From: Paenibacillus alginolyticus DSM 5050 = NBRC 15375
GTDB lineage: Bacteria; Bacillota; Bacilli; Paenibacillales; NBRC-103111
Length of the DNA: 64,000 bases
NCBI RefSeq assembly: GCF_000422905.1
Contig: NZ_AUGY01000009.1
Location: forward strand, 62,001 to 126,000
Direction: 5' to 3'
A model generated the notes under the pieces. That model was not told where the DNA came from. It saw nothing but the letters and a program-made list of their open reading frames with translations, and did not search any database. Positions 18,277-27,158 of the stretch are shown piece after piece. Each line of letters opens with the position of its first letter. Within the stretch, counting starts at the first letter, position 1. Position numbers and translations under genes: made by a program.

Positions 18277-18594
18277 TTACCGTTTTACAAGATCTTCGCG
18301 AATCGGTGTGAAAACATCTAACAATGCGGATTCTTCTAATGCTGTAACACCATGCTTAGCGTTACTTGGTATGTATATCGTCTGGCCTTGCTCGATAACG
18401 GTTGCCACACCATCTATGGTAAACTCAATTTTCCCTTTTAAGCAATAGGACATTTGTTCATGAACATGGCTATGTTGGTAACCAATGGCACCTGGCTCAA
18501 AGTGAACCTCCATCATCATTAAACCAACCTCAGCTTTCAGAATGCAGCGCTGAACGCCTGGCTCGGCTGCTTCCCATACACCAATATTAGACAT
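18277..18594 (-). CDS. kdgF: KdgF-like cupin (uronate-linearising protein)
   Basis: A 105-residue single cupin. The metal motif QHSHVHEQ (about residues 40-47) and the later AKHGV histidine are present. The ending ALLDVFTPIREDLV closely follows the KdgF family ending. KdgF converts the 4,5-unsaturated monouronates released from pectin or alginate to the linear ketone used by KduI. The kdu genes 6 kb away fit this. AAGGGG lies before the ATG. It follows the GH4 gene on the same strand but is separated by a terminator-like hairpin at 18727. Many other small cupins look similar, so the assignment rests on the C-terminal motif and context. Confidence 0.7.
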   Translation of the reverse strand: MSNIGVWEAAEPGVQRCILKAEVGLMMMEVHFEPGAIGYQHSHVHEQMSYCLKGKIEFTIDGVATVIEQGQTIYIPSNAKHGVTALEESALLDVFTPIREDLVKR

Positions 18595-18676
18595 CTGGCT
18601 TTCCCCTTTCCTAATTAAACGCTCTAACCAAGGATAAACGACTCCGTCGTCCTACAGGACGAGCGCGTTTGTCAAG

Positions 18677-18746
18677 GTAGATGCGAAGCAAAAGTATAAA
18701 ACTTATACTTTCTTATCTACGAATAAAAGGACCGTAAGCGGTCCTT
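18677..18746 (-). terminator. Nested hairpins and terminator downstream of the GH4 gene
   Basis: AAGGACCG-taag-CGGTCCTT (18727-18746), read on the minus strand, is followed by TTTTATTC and should end GH4 transcription. Next to it, AAGTATAA-aac-TTATACTT (18692-18710) lies inside an outer GTAGAT/ATCTAC pair (18677/18720), a second structured element in the 215-base gap before the cupin gene. Confidence 0.6.
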
Positions 18747-18808
18747 CACTTACTTTTTAATTATATCTGAAAAGCACCTAAATGAACATACTTGAATCTA
18801 AACGAACA

Positions 18809-20314
18809 TTAAGAGTTAACCGCTGCGCGATCCTTCCCTTTGTCCGCTTCACCCGCATTTTTATTCGCAGCTTCACGATCCTGCTGCATTTCTTCCACCG
18901 TTTTCACCTTCAAACGCGCTGCACCTTCATAGCTGCGCGTAGGAACGAGATTCCCAGCTGCTAGACGTTGTTTTGCTTCTGCAATAGCCGCGCCATACTG
19001 AGGCAGCCATGCCTCCTGGGAGACCAACATTTCATCGACCATCTGCCATATTTCTTTGGGATTGCACACGGCTCCTACTAGCGGATCCATCATGAATGCT
19101 TGACGTAGCAGCTTATCATCGCCATGCACAGCAGCTTCTACAGCAAGACGCTGCACGGAAATACTCACATTGCATACCGCTGCCGGTCCAAGCGGCAAAT
19201 CTCCTACATGCGGCATCGAGATGCCGTTGCGATCTACATAGCCTGGTGCTTCGATAATCGCATCATCAGGCAGATTCGAGATGACACCGTTATTGACTAA
19301 GTTGAAATGTCCGCGATACACGCGTCCTGTCTCAAGACCCTCTATAATATAGGAGCCATGCTCTTCACTGCGTTTCTCTGCTGCGTACACGAATGGCTTA
19401 TCCTTCATCCAGTTCGGAAACTCCGTTTCGAACCAGTTGCGTCCCTCCGTGCAAACACGCAGATAGCCGCCTGTTTCTCCATTTATCCAGCTGCCCATGT
19501 CGATCCAATCTTGGATTTCGCTAGCACGCTTTCGGTACCAAGGCACATACTCGCTCAGATGTCCGTTGGATTCTGTACTATAGAAGCCAAACCGGCGCAG
19601 CATGTCGATACGCACTTTCTCCGTACGCGTGAACTCCGGATGGTTCTCGAAAGCTTCAAGCAGACCGCCTGTCAAATCTTGACCGTTGTGACGGATCTGC
19701 ACATACCAAGTTTGGTGATTGATGCCTGCGCAAATAATGTCTACTTCCTTTTTCTCCAAACCGAATACTTCCGCGATTTGTTTATGCCCATGCTGAACGC
19801 CGTGACAGAGACCAATCGTCCGCACACCGCCGTATTTGTTGCAAGCCCAAGTCAGCATGGCCATCGGATTTGCATAATTGAGCAGCAGTACATCAGGCGC
19901 CGCCACTTCTCGGATATCTTGGCAAATGCGAAGCATTTCTGAAATGCCGCGCTGACCATACATAATGCCGCCAGCACATAGCGTGTCGCCCACACATTGG
20001 TCAACGCCGTATTTCAACGGAATATCCACATCAGTGGCAAAAGCCTCCAGACCACCCACACGAATCGTACATAAGACATACTTCGCATCTTTCAAAGCTT
20101 CTCTACGATCCGTAGTTGCTTGAATCTCAATTTTCAATCCATTTTCGCGAATATCTCGTTGGCACAGCTCCGTAACCATATCTAAATTATGTTGATTGAT
20201 GTCTGTAAAAGCGACTTGAATATCGTGAAATTCAGATACTGCTAACAAATCTCGTAGTAGTCCGCGTGTAAATCCAATACTCCCTGCTCCAATAAAAGCT
20301 ACTTTAAATGACAT
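18809..20314 (-). CDS. Glycoside hydrolase family 4 alpha-glycosidase (galactosidase/galacturonidase type)
   Basis: A 501-residue GH4 enzyme; the family cleaves glycosides by an NAD+- and Mn2+-dependent redox mechanism. The NAD motif GAGSIG is at residues 9-14, NYANPM near 145-150, the metal cysteine-histidine motif CHGV near 170, and AGINHQTW near 200. GH4 subgroups are told apart by this CHxx motif. CHGV points to the alpha-galactosidase/galacturonidase side rather than the phospho-glycosidases (CDMP, CNVP). Given the KdgF/Kdu and TRAP genes nearby, an oligogalacturonide is a plausible substrate. The start at 20314 has GGAGAGG upstream. The C-terminal 25 residues are charged and low-complexity. 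Confidence 0.85.
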   Translation of the reverse strand: MSFKVAFIGAGSIGFTRGLLRDLLAVSEFHDIQVAFTDINQHNLDMVTELCQRDIRENGLKIEIQATTDRREALKDAKYVLCTIRVGGLEAFATDVDIPLKYGVDQCVGDTLCAGGIMYGQRGISEMLRICQDIREVAAPDVLLLNYANPMAMLTWACNKYGGVRTIGLCHGVQHGHKQIAEVFGLEKKEVDIICAGINHQTWYVQIRHNGQDLTGGLLEAFENHPEFTRTEKVRIDMLRRFGFYSTESNGHLSEYVPWYRKRASEIQDWIDMGSWINGETGGYLRVCTEGRNWFETEFPNWMKDKPFVYAAEKRSEEHGSYIIEGLETGRVYRGHFNLVNNGVISNLPDDAIIEAPGYVDRNGISMPHVGDLPLGPAAVCNVSISVQRLAVEAAVHGDDKLLRQAFMMDPLVGAVCNPKEIWQMVDEMLVSQEAWLPQYGAAIAEAKQRLAAGNLVPTRSYEGAARLKVKTVEEMQQDREAANKNAGEADKGKDRAAVNS

Positions 20315-20411
20315 ATCTATCATCCTCTCCGTCGTTAATCTACAATTCACATTGTATCAAGCACGAAAGAGAAAACGTTATCAAATTCCTAACTTCATTG
20401 CAGCTAGTTTG

Positions 20412-21332
20412 TCAAAAATTCTCACTTTTTTCTGGATAATCCCACTTCTGAGTATCCATTGATTTACGAAATTCCGTTGGGGTTAAATCCGTATAGTCTT
20501 TGAAAAGCATATGAAAATACTGACGGCTCCCAACCCCGATATAATCGCATATTTCAGAAATCGGCACATCTGTTTCGAGCAGCAGCATTTTGGCTTTTTC
20601 CATTCGAATCACGGTTAAATAAGCCATAAGCGTTTGCCCCGTTAACGATTTGAAAATCCGCTGTAAGTACCCGGGATGTAAATTTACTGCTCCAGCAATA
20701 TCCTTCACTTGAATGTCGCGGTCATAGTTCTGATGCAAATAATCCATGCTCTGTTTCACATACCACTCACTTTGCGCCATGCCGCTGCTTGCTGCTTCTT
20801 GCCTAAGACGCGCAATTCGAATGAGCAGTTGAGCGATGAGCAATTGAACCATCGTTTCACTTTTGGCGGCTGCTTTATCCAGTTCAAGCACCAAGCCTTT
20901 CATAATATGATAAACCTCATCGGGGTCGCGCAGTACCAAATAAGGAGATTTGACCTCTAGTAAAGAAGCCAACAGCTTGTCTTCTGCAGCCAGTTGATGA
21001 ATAGATGGAAATACACCCTTTTGGTAGGTAAAACGGAACTCTACATTTAGCATTCTGCAGGGGGCAGTCTCGTCAACGATCAATCGATGGGAGACATTGG
21101 CGTCCATAATAATGAACTCTCCCTTTTTGAGACTAACACTTTCGGATTGTGTAGGCAGTGTTTGGATTTCAACGTCGCAGGAACCTTGTATGGTATACAT
21201 AATTTCTACAGCATCATGGCGATGAAAGGGCATATAGAAGCCTTGCCATTGTTTAAAATAATACGCCATCACCTGAGGACGGCAGTGATGCTCGGTCAAA
21301 AAAGCTGGGAAAAGGCCACCGTTATTCGGCAT
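20412..21332 (-). CDS. AraC-family transcriptional regulator
   Basis: A 306-residue regulator. An N-terminal cupin-type sensing domain (about 15-120, with MPFHRHDAVEIMYTIQG) is followed by a C-terminal AraC domain (about 190-290, with IAGAVNLHPGYLQRIFKSLT and ISEICDYIGVGSRQYFHMLF). AAGGAGAT lies just before the ATG. Its start overlaps the end of the upstream AraC gene by 11 bases, so the two are co-transcribed, and it precedes the GH4 gene on the same strand. A sugar-acid effector that controls the GH4 gene is likely. Confidence 0.92.
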   Translation of the reverse strand: MPNNGGLFPAFLTEHHCRPQVMAYYFKQWQGFYMPFHRHDAVEIMYTIQGSCDVEIQTLPTQSESVSLKKGEFIIMDANVSHRLIVDETAPCRMLNVEFRFTYQKGVFPSIHQLAAEDKLLASLLEVKSPYLVLRDPDEVYHIMKGLVLELDKAAAKSETMVQLLIAQLLIRIARLRQEAASSGMAQSEWYVKQSMDYLHQNYDRDIQVKDIAGAVNLHPGYLQRIFKSLTGQTLMAYLTVIRMEKAKMLLLETDVPISEICDYIGVGSRQYFHMLFKDYTDLTPTEFRKSMDTQKWDYPEKSENF

Positions 21333-22137
21333 AGATATCTCCTTTCCCCCAAGATGAGGTCCTTATTTCTGAAGGCGTTTTACCTGTTTGCTGTTTCACC
21401 TGTCGTGCGAAGTGGTAGCTGGTTTGGAACCCGCTTCGTTGAGCAATTTCCGATATCGATAAACCTGTTTGGGAAAGTAACTCAACAGCACGCAGTACAC
21501 GATAGTGCCACACATATTTAATCGGCGTCGTTTGCTCGTACTTACGGAAAAGCCGGACCAAATGTTCATCCGAAACTCCTGCGTGCGCGGCAATTAGAGG
21601 CAGACTCAAGTTTTCTTTAAATGTTTGATGAATGTAAGCTTTCGCACGTAAAACAGATGGATGAATGTCTTGCTGCAGCTGTGCCTTGGACAACTCGGAT
21701 AGGAACAACTGAATCGCTGTGTGACCGAGACTTCGCATCACAGGCCCCGTATCTGCATGCTCGGATCGGATCGATAGCATAAGGTCTGTTATTCGGTTCA
21801 AGTGTTCAGAGATTGGGAGGCTAAACGGAACCTGCTCTAATGCTTTCACTTCATCCACAGATAATGGTTGGACCGCAATCCAACGATGCCAGCTCTCCTG
21901 CTCATCCGCAAATGTAAAATGCTCGATGTGTCCAGGCTTCAGAAGTGCAACATTGCCGGGCTCCAGTCGGAAGGGAACGCCATCAATGGTCACTTCCATA
22001 GCACCAGTATGTAATAAAACGAGCTGAATATCTTGTTGGATGCGGGGACCATACCTGCCGCCAGGTGGATATACAATCGTACCGACCGTAGCGGAATCGA
22101 TATGATTAAAACTAAGATGTCCGAGCGGATTCGCCAT
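21322..22137 (-). CDS. AraC-family transcriptional regulator
   Basis: A 271-residue regulator with an N-terminal cupin-like domain (IVYPPGGRYGPRIQQDIQLV) and a C-terminal AraC domain (about 165-262, with HAGVSDEHLVRLFRKYEQTT and IAQRSGFQTSYHFARQVKQ). The ATG at 22137 lies 8 bases after GGAG; an earlier in-frame ATG (22146) abuts the site and is less likely. It is first of the pair of AraC genes upstream of the GH4 gene. Tandem, overlapping AraC regulators of different sequence suggest responses to two signals or heteromeric action. Confidence 0.9.
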   Translation of the reverse strand: MANPLGHLSFNHIDSATVGTIVYPPGGRYGPRIQQDIQLVLLHTGAMEVTIDGVPFRLEPGNVALLKPGHIEHFTFADEQESWHRWIAVQPLSVDEVKALEQVPFSLPISEHLNRITDLMLSIRSEHADTGPVMRSLGHTAIQLFLSELSKAQLQQDIHPSVLRAKAYIHQTFKENLSLPLIAAHAGVSDEHLVRLFRKYEQTTPIKYVWHYRVLRAVELLSQTGLSISEIAQRSGFQTSYHFARQVKQQTGKTPSEIRTSSWGKGDIYAE

Positions 22138-22201
22138 GTGCTTCATCTCCAGAAAGCTGTGTCATCATTAAGGCAATTGTAACCGCCTGTAGGTAAAAAG
22201 A

Positions 22202-22227
22202 AAATCCCTTCGATGGGAAGGGATTTT
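22202..22227 (-). terminator. Terminator of the dioxygenase-like gene
   Basis: An 11-bp perfect stem, AAAATCCCTTC/GAAGGGATTTT, lies 10 bases after the gene at 22237-23073; on the minus strand it is followed by TTTTCTTTTT. Confidence 0.85.
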
Positions 22228-22236
22228 GCACCTGAA

Positions 22237-23073
22237 TTATCGTTTAAATAAAACTGGAAAGTACTCATTGGCAAAAGCTTGGCCGTGGTAAGGACGTGGC
22301 CCTAACAAACGGGAATTATCATGACGCTGCACGCCAGCACGGTAGCTTGTGCCACCCGGCATCAGATGCGCGACGACAGACATACGAGGCTCATTCGTCT
22401 TATTCGCACCGGACCCGTGGAACGTAAGAGCGTGATGGAAGCTCGCCTGACCTGCCTTCAGAATGCAGGGCTCCTCGACCCATTCGCGGCCTGCCGCAAA
22501 TTTGTTCCTAAGCTCCTCCATGTTCGGATCGAAGAACGTGTTGCTATCAGGGATCAATCCCCACTTGTGAGAGCCGAGAATGGTCATCATCCCACCGTTG
22601 GTTAGATCCGTGTCCTGCAGTGCGATCCATACGGTCACCATATTCGGATTGCTGGAGCATTGCCAGTAGCCGTAATCCTGATGCCAGCCTACATTGCCTG
22701 ATTGCGTCTCCTTGTCGCCGACACCTGGCTTATAAATAACTTGATCGTGCCACAGCCGAATTTCATCGGTTTCTAGCAGATCGGCTGTAAGCTCACCGAT
22801 AAATGGATCTGTGACGGTTTTTCGGATCTCGTCATTAATCCACCATCCATTATCCAGCTTGCGTAATGAATCAGGGTTCGAGTTCGCACGGTAATGATTC
22901 ATCGGAAGCCCATCGCCATCGTAATCGCCCGTCCAAACCCGTTCATGCGCATGTCGCAACCGCGCGATTTGATCATCGTCCAGCAGCTTCGGAGATATCC
23001 AATAACCGTCACGATTGAATGTATCCTTATCCTGAGCTGTAATCTTGTACGTTCTCTCTGCTTGCAAAGTCAT
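22237..23073 (-). CDS. Phytanoyl-CoA dioxygenase (PhyH)-family protein
   Basis: A 278-residue Fe(II)/2-oxoglutarate oxygenase of the PhyH family. The iron-binding triad is visible: HxD in WHQDYG and the distal histidine in TFHGSGAN, with the 2-oxoglutarate arginine in EPRMSVVAH. Substrate unknown. Bacterial PhyH proteins act on many small molecules and are common beside AraC regulators and sugar operons in Paenibacillus. It is divergent from the AraC gene at 23207, which probably regulates it, and ends at its own terminator. Its place in the middle of a uronate region suggests, but does not show, a role in carbohydrate modification. Confidence 0.88.
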   Translation of the reverse strand: MTLQAERTYKITAQDKDTFNRDGYWISPKLLDDDQIARLRHAHERVWTGDYDGDGLPMNHYRANSNPDSLRKLDNGWWINDEIRKTVTDPFIGELTADLLETDEIRLWHDQVIYKPGVGDKETQSGNVGWHQDYGYWQCSSNPNMVTVWIALQDTDLTNGGMMTILGSHKWGLIPDSNTFFDPNMEELRNKFAAGREWVEEPCILKAGQASFHHALTFHGSGANKTNEPRMSVVAHLMPGGTSYRAGVQRHDNSRLLGPRPYHGQAFANEYFPVLFKR

Positions 23074-23206
23074 CGTAAATTCCTCCTTCTATGTCTTGCT
23101 TTCATCATACTTAATCCCAAGCTGATTGACGTTCACAGGGCTACAAAGTAGTATGAGAAACATATAAGACAAATAAGAACATTTGAACAAAGAGGAGGCC
23201 CTCCCT

Positions 23207-24088
23207 TTGCCTGTGGAAAAAAGTCCACGTTGGACTTACGATATCAATAAGGAAAATCGCCTATTAGGAGTTCCGGAGCTGCTCCTATTCGGTTTTGATG
23301 AGATTAGGTCAGCAATGCCCCTTTCCTATCATCAGCATGCCGGATACGAATTCGTTTTGGTTGAACGGGGTAAAGCCAGCTGGGAGCTCGACGGGCACGT
23401 CTATGAGACAAAAGCAGGTGACGTGTTTCACACAAGTCCAGGCGAGATTCATCGCGGCGGCTTCAACGTGATTGAGCCTAGCCGATTCTGGTGGTTCATC
23501 GTCACACCACCGCATTCGGAAGGCTGGTTGCGCTTGCCGCAAGATGAAAGTGAAGGCTTCAGAGTTGCATTAGAGGCGCTGCCCAGAGTTACCCACACAG
23601 GACTGCAGGCCGTTGACGACATTAGAAAGTTGCGAAATGCGCTAAATTCCAACAGTCCATTACGAACCTCCGCTACCCGACAAGCGCTGCTTGGGTTGCT
23701 GCTTCTAATTCTTCAGCCTAATCAACAAATAGTCTCACTCGCTGACGATCTATTACATCAATTGGATGCATTGATTGGCCGGATTACGGAAGAACCGCAA
23801 TGGCGCCCCGCTATCGAAGAAATGGCTGATTTGGTCCGAATCAGTCCCTCCCACTTCTTTCGCACCTTCCAGGAATACACAGGGCTCCCGCCTATGGTAT
23901 TTATTGAACGTGCACGAATTAAGAAAGCTTGTGGCCTGCTGGTTGAAGGCACAGATACGGTCACAGAGGTTGCTAATGAGTTGGGTTACGCGTCCAGTCA
24001 ACATTTCGCCACTGTGTTTAAACGTATTACAGGCATGACACCGATCCAATGGAGGAAATTTCAAACTGACCGGAATGATTCACTGTAG
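23207..24088 (+). CDS. AraC-family transcriptional regulator
   Basis: About 293 residues. The N-terminal cupin-like sensing domain includes PLSYHQHAGYEFVLVERGKA and TSPGEIHRG; the C-terminal AraC domain (about 195-290) includes LVRISPSHFFRTFQEYTGLP and VANELGYASSQHFATVFKR. The TTG start at 23207 lies 8-9 bases after GAGGAGG; GTG at 23213 is possible, while the longer frame from 23183 runs over the ribosome site. It is divergent from the PhyH gene with about 130 bases between, the usual layout for a regulator and its single target. Confidence 0.9.
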   Translation: MPVEKSPRWTYDINKENRLLGVPELLLFGFDEIRSAMPLSYHQHAGYEFVLVERGKASWELDGHVYETKAGDVFHTSPGEIHRGGFNVIEPSRFWWFIVTPPHSEGWLRLPQDESEGFRVALEALPRVTHTGLQAVDDIRKLRNALNSNSPLRTSATRQALLGLLLLILQPNQQIVSLADDLLHQLDALIGRITEEPQWRPAIEEMADLVRISPSHFFRTFQEYTGLPPMVFIERARIKKACGLLVEGTDTVTEVANELGYASSQHFATVFKRITGMTPIQWRKFQTDRNDSL

Positions 24089-24343
24089 CGGGTAGTCCGA
24101 ATGCTCCCACAGCAACAGAGCTAGGGAGATTCTCAATTTTTATGGTAACCACGATTGCCCATCTACCCTCACGAAAGCTGAATGACTCTAAAATCGGATT
24201 TTGGAGTTAGGTCTATCAGCTGTGAGGAATAGTTACTTATCGAATGATCATGCCTATCCACAGCCTCACTTAGCCTAGCAAAAATCCGTTGCGAACTACT
24301 CTAAATAAGGAAAGCATCGTCGCCTTATCCCTAATCCCAAAAT

Positions 24344-24392
24344 GAAAAAAGGACCTTGGTATCTACAATTTGTAGACAACAAGGTCCTTTTC
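24344..24392. terminator. Bidirectional terminator
   Basis: AAAAAAGGACCTTG pairs with CAAGGTCCTTTT around an inner CTACAAATTGTAG-type stem. It lies downstream of the minus-strand small gene and faces the plus-strand AraC gene. The preceding 24089-24343 holds no gene that I can see. Confidence 0.8.
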
Positions 24393-24405
24393 AGCCTTCC
24401 GCTTT

Positions 24406-24570
24406 CTAATCCCGATCATCGGGATCGCCACTTGAGAACACCTTTTTCACATTATCCATGATTTCCTCGACAGCCTCACTCAGCATATCTGTTGGTGTTG
24501 TAGCCTCTTCCTCAGGTTGAGTGGGAATCGTGTCGTTACATACGCGGTCGAAATAATGACTTTTATCCAT
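24406..24570 (-). CDS. Small acidic hypothetical protein
   Basis: A 54-residue frame starting MDKSHYFDRVCNDTIP and ending SSGDPDDRD. It is rich in Asp/Glu, especially PEEEATTPTDMLSEAVEEIM, which could form an amphipathic helix, and has no membrane segment. A GGAGG sits 5 bases before the ATG and a strong terminator follows 14 bases after the stop, so it has the marks of an expressed small gene. It is divergent from kduI. Function unknown; no family recognised. Confidence 0.6.
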   Translation of the reverse strand: MDKSHYFDRVCNDTIPTQPEEEATTPTDMLSEAVEEIMDNVKKVFSSGDPDDRD

Positions 24571-24763
24571 GCGCTAACCTCCTAATTGTAAACCAGTCTC
24601 GTTTGTTTGTTGTTTACTTATTCTGCATCCTTTATTCACCCCAAACAGAAACTTTTGAAACATAGGTCCAAAAACCCTTGCCTAAACCCCCTTTATGGAG
24701 TAAATTAAACCTATATGAACGAATATCAACATAAATAAACCAATTTCGAGGAGAGATTAACCG

Positions 24764-25597
24764 ATGGATATCCGCTACGCATCACACCCGAATGAAGTTA
24801 AACAATTTGACACGGAACGCCTGCAAGCTGAGTTTCAAATTAATTCTTTGTTCTCACCTAATGAAATTAAATTAGTGTACTCTCACGTTGACCGCTTCAT
24901 CATTGGCGGCGTGCTTCCTATTACAGGCACACTTCAATTGCAAGCTGACAAGAAAGAAATGGCTGCAGATTATTTCTTAGAGCGCCGCGAAATCGGTATT
25001 ATTAATGTTGGCGGCAGAGGCACGATCACCGTTGATGGAACGGTTTACAACATGGATTCCAAGGATTGTATTTATATTGGTCTCGGCGCGAAGGATATTA
25101 CGTTTGCTAGTGATAACGCTGCCGAGCCAGCGAAATTCTACTTTAATTCAACACCTGCTCACCAAACATATCCAACAGTGAAAGTCGCCATCAGCGAAGC
25201 TACTCCTACTCACTTAGGCAGCATTAATACATCCAATGAGCGTACGATTTACAAATACATTCACACTGGCGGCGTAAAAAGCTGTCAACTCGTAATGGGT
25301 ATGACGCTTCTGAAACCAGGCAACATGTGGAACACAATGCCATCCCATACACACAATCGTCGTTCCGAAGTTTACTTCTACTTTGACATGCCGGAAGATG
25401 CAGTTGTGTTCCACATGATGGGTGAACCGCAGCAAACTCGTCACGTCGTTATGCGCAATGAGCAAGCTGTCATTTCCCCAAGCTGGTCCATTCATAGCGG
25501 TGTTGGCACGAACAACTACACCTTCATTTGGGGCATGGCTGGCGAAAATCAAATGTTTGATGATATGGACGCCGTGGCCATGAAAGATTTAAAATAG
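24764..25597 (+). CDS. kduI: 5-dehydro-4-deoxy-D-glucuronate isomerase (KduI)
   Basis: A 277-residue KduI, full length. It isomerises 5-keto-4-deoxyuronate to 3-deoxy-D-glycero-2,5-hexodiulosonate in pectin and glycosaminoglycan breakdown. The family zinc-binding cluster is present (PSHTHNRRSEVYFYFD with two His and a Glu, and the later histidine in SWSIHSGVG). MDIRYASHPNEVKQFDTERL and NVGGRGTITVDG match KduI closely. It is the first gene of the operon kduI-deoR-kduD-isomerase, with GAGGAGAG before the ATG. Confidence 0.97.
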   Translation: MDIRYASHPNEVKQFDTERLQAEFQINSLFSPNEIKLVYSHVDRFIIGGVLPITGTLQLQADKKEMAADYFLERREIGIINVGGRGTITVDGTVYNMDSKDCIYIGLGAKDITFASDNAAEPAKFYFNSTPAHQTYPTVKVAISEATPTHLGSINTSNERTIYKYIHTGGVKSCQLVMGMTLLKPGNMWNTMPSHTHNRRSEVYFYFDMPEDAVVFHMMGEPQQTRHVVMRNEQAVISPSWSIHSGVGTNNYTFIWGMAGENQMFDDMDAVAMKDLK

Positions 25598-25631
25598 TCG
25601 GTAACCTCTATTTAGAAATGGATGACAACCG

Positions 25632-26387
25632 ATGAATCCTCTACGCAGATATGAAACCATTATGGAAATACTCCTGGCGCAGAAAGAAGTAACCGTTAAC
25701 GAGCTTAGCGAACGGCTGGACGTTACGGGCAAAACGATTCGTGAAGATTTGGCCAAACTCGAAGAAAAAGGGCTGCTCGTCCGCATTCATGGCGGAGCGG
25801 TGCTCGCTCAAAGTGATCAGCTTGGCATACTTTCTACGAAAGAGCCGATCATTAAGCATGCCGATCAGAAATCCGAAATCGCAACGATTGCTCTACGATA
25901 CATTCAGCCACGGGATATTATTGCCCTCGATGGCGGCAGTACAACACTTGAAATTGCTAGGCGGCTGGAAAATCAGCCGCTTACTGTTGTAACGAACGAT
26001 TTATTTATAATCTCCGAGCTCTTGCATAAGGAAGAAATTCGGCTGGTTGTTCCAGGCGGCTACCGTCTGCGCAACATGCTCGCAGGACCTGAAGCCGTGG
26101 AATATGTGAGTAAGCTCAACATCCAGAAATCGTTCATTTCTGCCACTGGTGTTCATTTGCAGCACGGTTTTACCATCTACACGAGTGATCATGCCGATTA
26201 CAAACGTGCGTTGATTAGATCCAGCGCAACGGTTTACGGTGTTGCCGATCATTACAAATTCGGCCAGTGTGCCTTACGAACGTTCGCTTCCTTGTCCGAG
26301 GTGGCTATGATCCTAACAGACAGTGCCCTCCCCGCTGATATTGCCAAGCAGTACCGTGATGCTGGCATCCAGATCGTAACTCAATAG
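25632..26387 (+). CDS. DeoR-family transcriptional regulator
   Basis: A 251-residue DeoR-type regulator. An N-terminal winged helix (about 5-60) carries the family pattern VTVNELSERLDVTGKTIREDL and GLLVRIHGGA. A sugar-phosphate-isomerase-like sensor domain follows with ALDGGSTTLEIAR and VVTNDLFI. It lies inside the operon, 34 bases after kduI and 18 before kduD, so it likely controls the operon in response to a phosphorylated keto-deoxy sugar. The usual pectin regulator in proteobacteria is KdgR (IclR type); a DeoR here is a Gram-positive variation. Confidence 0.93.
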   Translation: MNPLRRYETIMEILLAQKEVTVNELSERLDVTGKTIREDLAKLEEKGLLVRIHGGAVLAQSDQLGILSTKEPIIKHADQKSEIATIALRYIQPRDIIALDGGSTTLEIARRLENQPLTVVTNDLFIISELLHKEEIRLVVPGGYRLRNMLAGPEAVEYVSKLNIQKSFISATGVHLQHGFTIYTSDHADYKRALIRSSATVYGVADHYKFGQCALRTFASLSEVAMILTDSALPADIAKQYRDAGIQIVTQ

Positions 26388-26405
26388 TGAAAAGGAGTAT
26401 CCTTC

Positions 26406-27158
26406 ATGACACTTTTTAATTTATCAGGCAAAACAGCCTTCGTAACCGGCGCTTCCGGCGGTCTTGGTCAAGCGATGGCCATTGGCCTTGCTGAAGCAGG
26501 CGCTAACGTCATAGCTGTATCCTCATCTGAAAGCGTGCAAACGGTCGAAGCCATCCGCGCACTTGGCGGCAAAGCCGAGCTGATCGCAGCTGATCTTAGC
26601 AACGAAGACATCCTTGAAGATGTTGTGAATAAAGCCATCGGCATCTACGGCAGCATCGATATTCTCGTGAATAATGCTGGAATCATCCGTCGTACGCCGG
26701 CTGTCGAGCATGCGCGTCAAGATTGGCACGATGTGATTGACCTGAACTTGAACTCCGCCTTCTTCTTGTGCCAACTGATTGGCCGTCACATGATTGAGCG
26801 CGGCAGCGGCAAAATCGTCAACATCGCTTCCATGCTGACCTACCAAGGAGGCATTAATGTGCCTGGCTACACAGCGAGTAAACACGCTATCGCTGGTGTT
26901 ACCAAAGCATTAGCCAATGAATGGGCTGGGAAAGGCATCCAGATCAATGCGATCGCTCCTGGTTATATGACGACTAATAACACAGCTCCTATTTTAAAAG
27001 ATGAAAAACGCACACAATCCATTACGGATCGAATTCCGGCAGGCCGTTGGGGCTCACCAGAGGATTTGAAAGGTCCAGTTGTGTTCTTGTCATCGCATGC
27101 CTCGGATTATATGAACGGACACGTACTTTGCGTGGACGGCGGATGGATGGCTAGATAG
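26406..27158 (+). CDS. kduD: 2-dehydro-3-deoxy-D-gluconate 5-dehydrogenase (KduD)
   Basis: A 250-residue SDR that reduces the KduI product to 2-keto-3-deoxygluconate with NAD(P)H. TGASGGLG (about 14-21), NNAGIIRR (about 88-95), the catalytic serine in IASMLTYQGG and YTASK are all present. The stretch from YTASKHAIAG to APGYMTTNNT and IPAGRWGSPEDLKGPVVFL closely follow KduD. It is the third gene of the operon, with AAAGGAG before the ATG; the next gene starts directly after its stop. 2-keto-3-deoxygluconate kinase and aldolase are not in the window. Confidence 0.95.
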   Translation: MTLFNLSGKTAFVTGASGGLGQAMAIGLAEAGANVIAVSSSESVQTVEAIRALGGKAELIAADLSNEDILEDVVNKAIGIYGSIDILVNNAGIIRRTPAVEHARQDWHDVIDLNLNSAFFLCQLIGRHMIERGSGKIVNIASMLTYQGGINVPGYTASKHAIAGVTKALANEWAGKGIQINAIAPGYMTTNNTAPILKDEKRTQSITDRIPAGRWGSPEDLKGPVVFLSSHASDYMNGHVLCVDGGWMAR

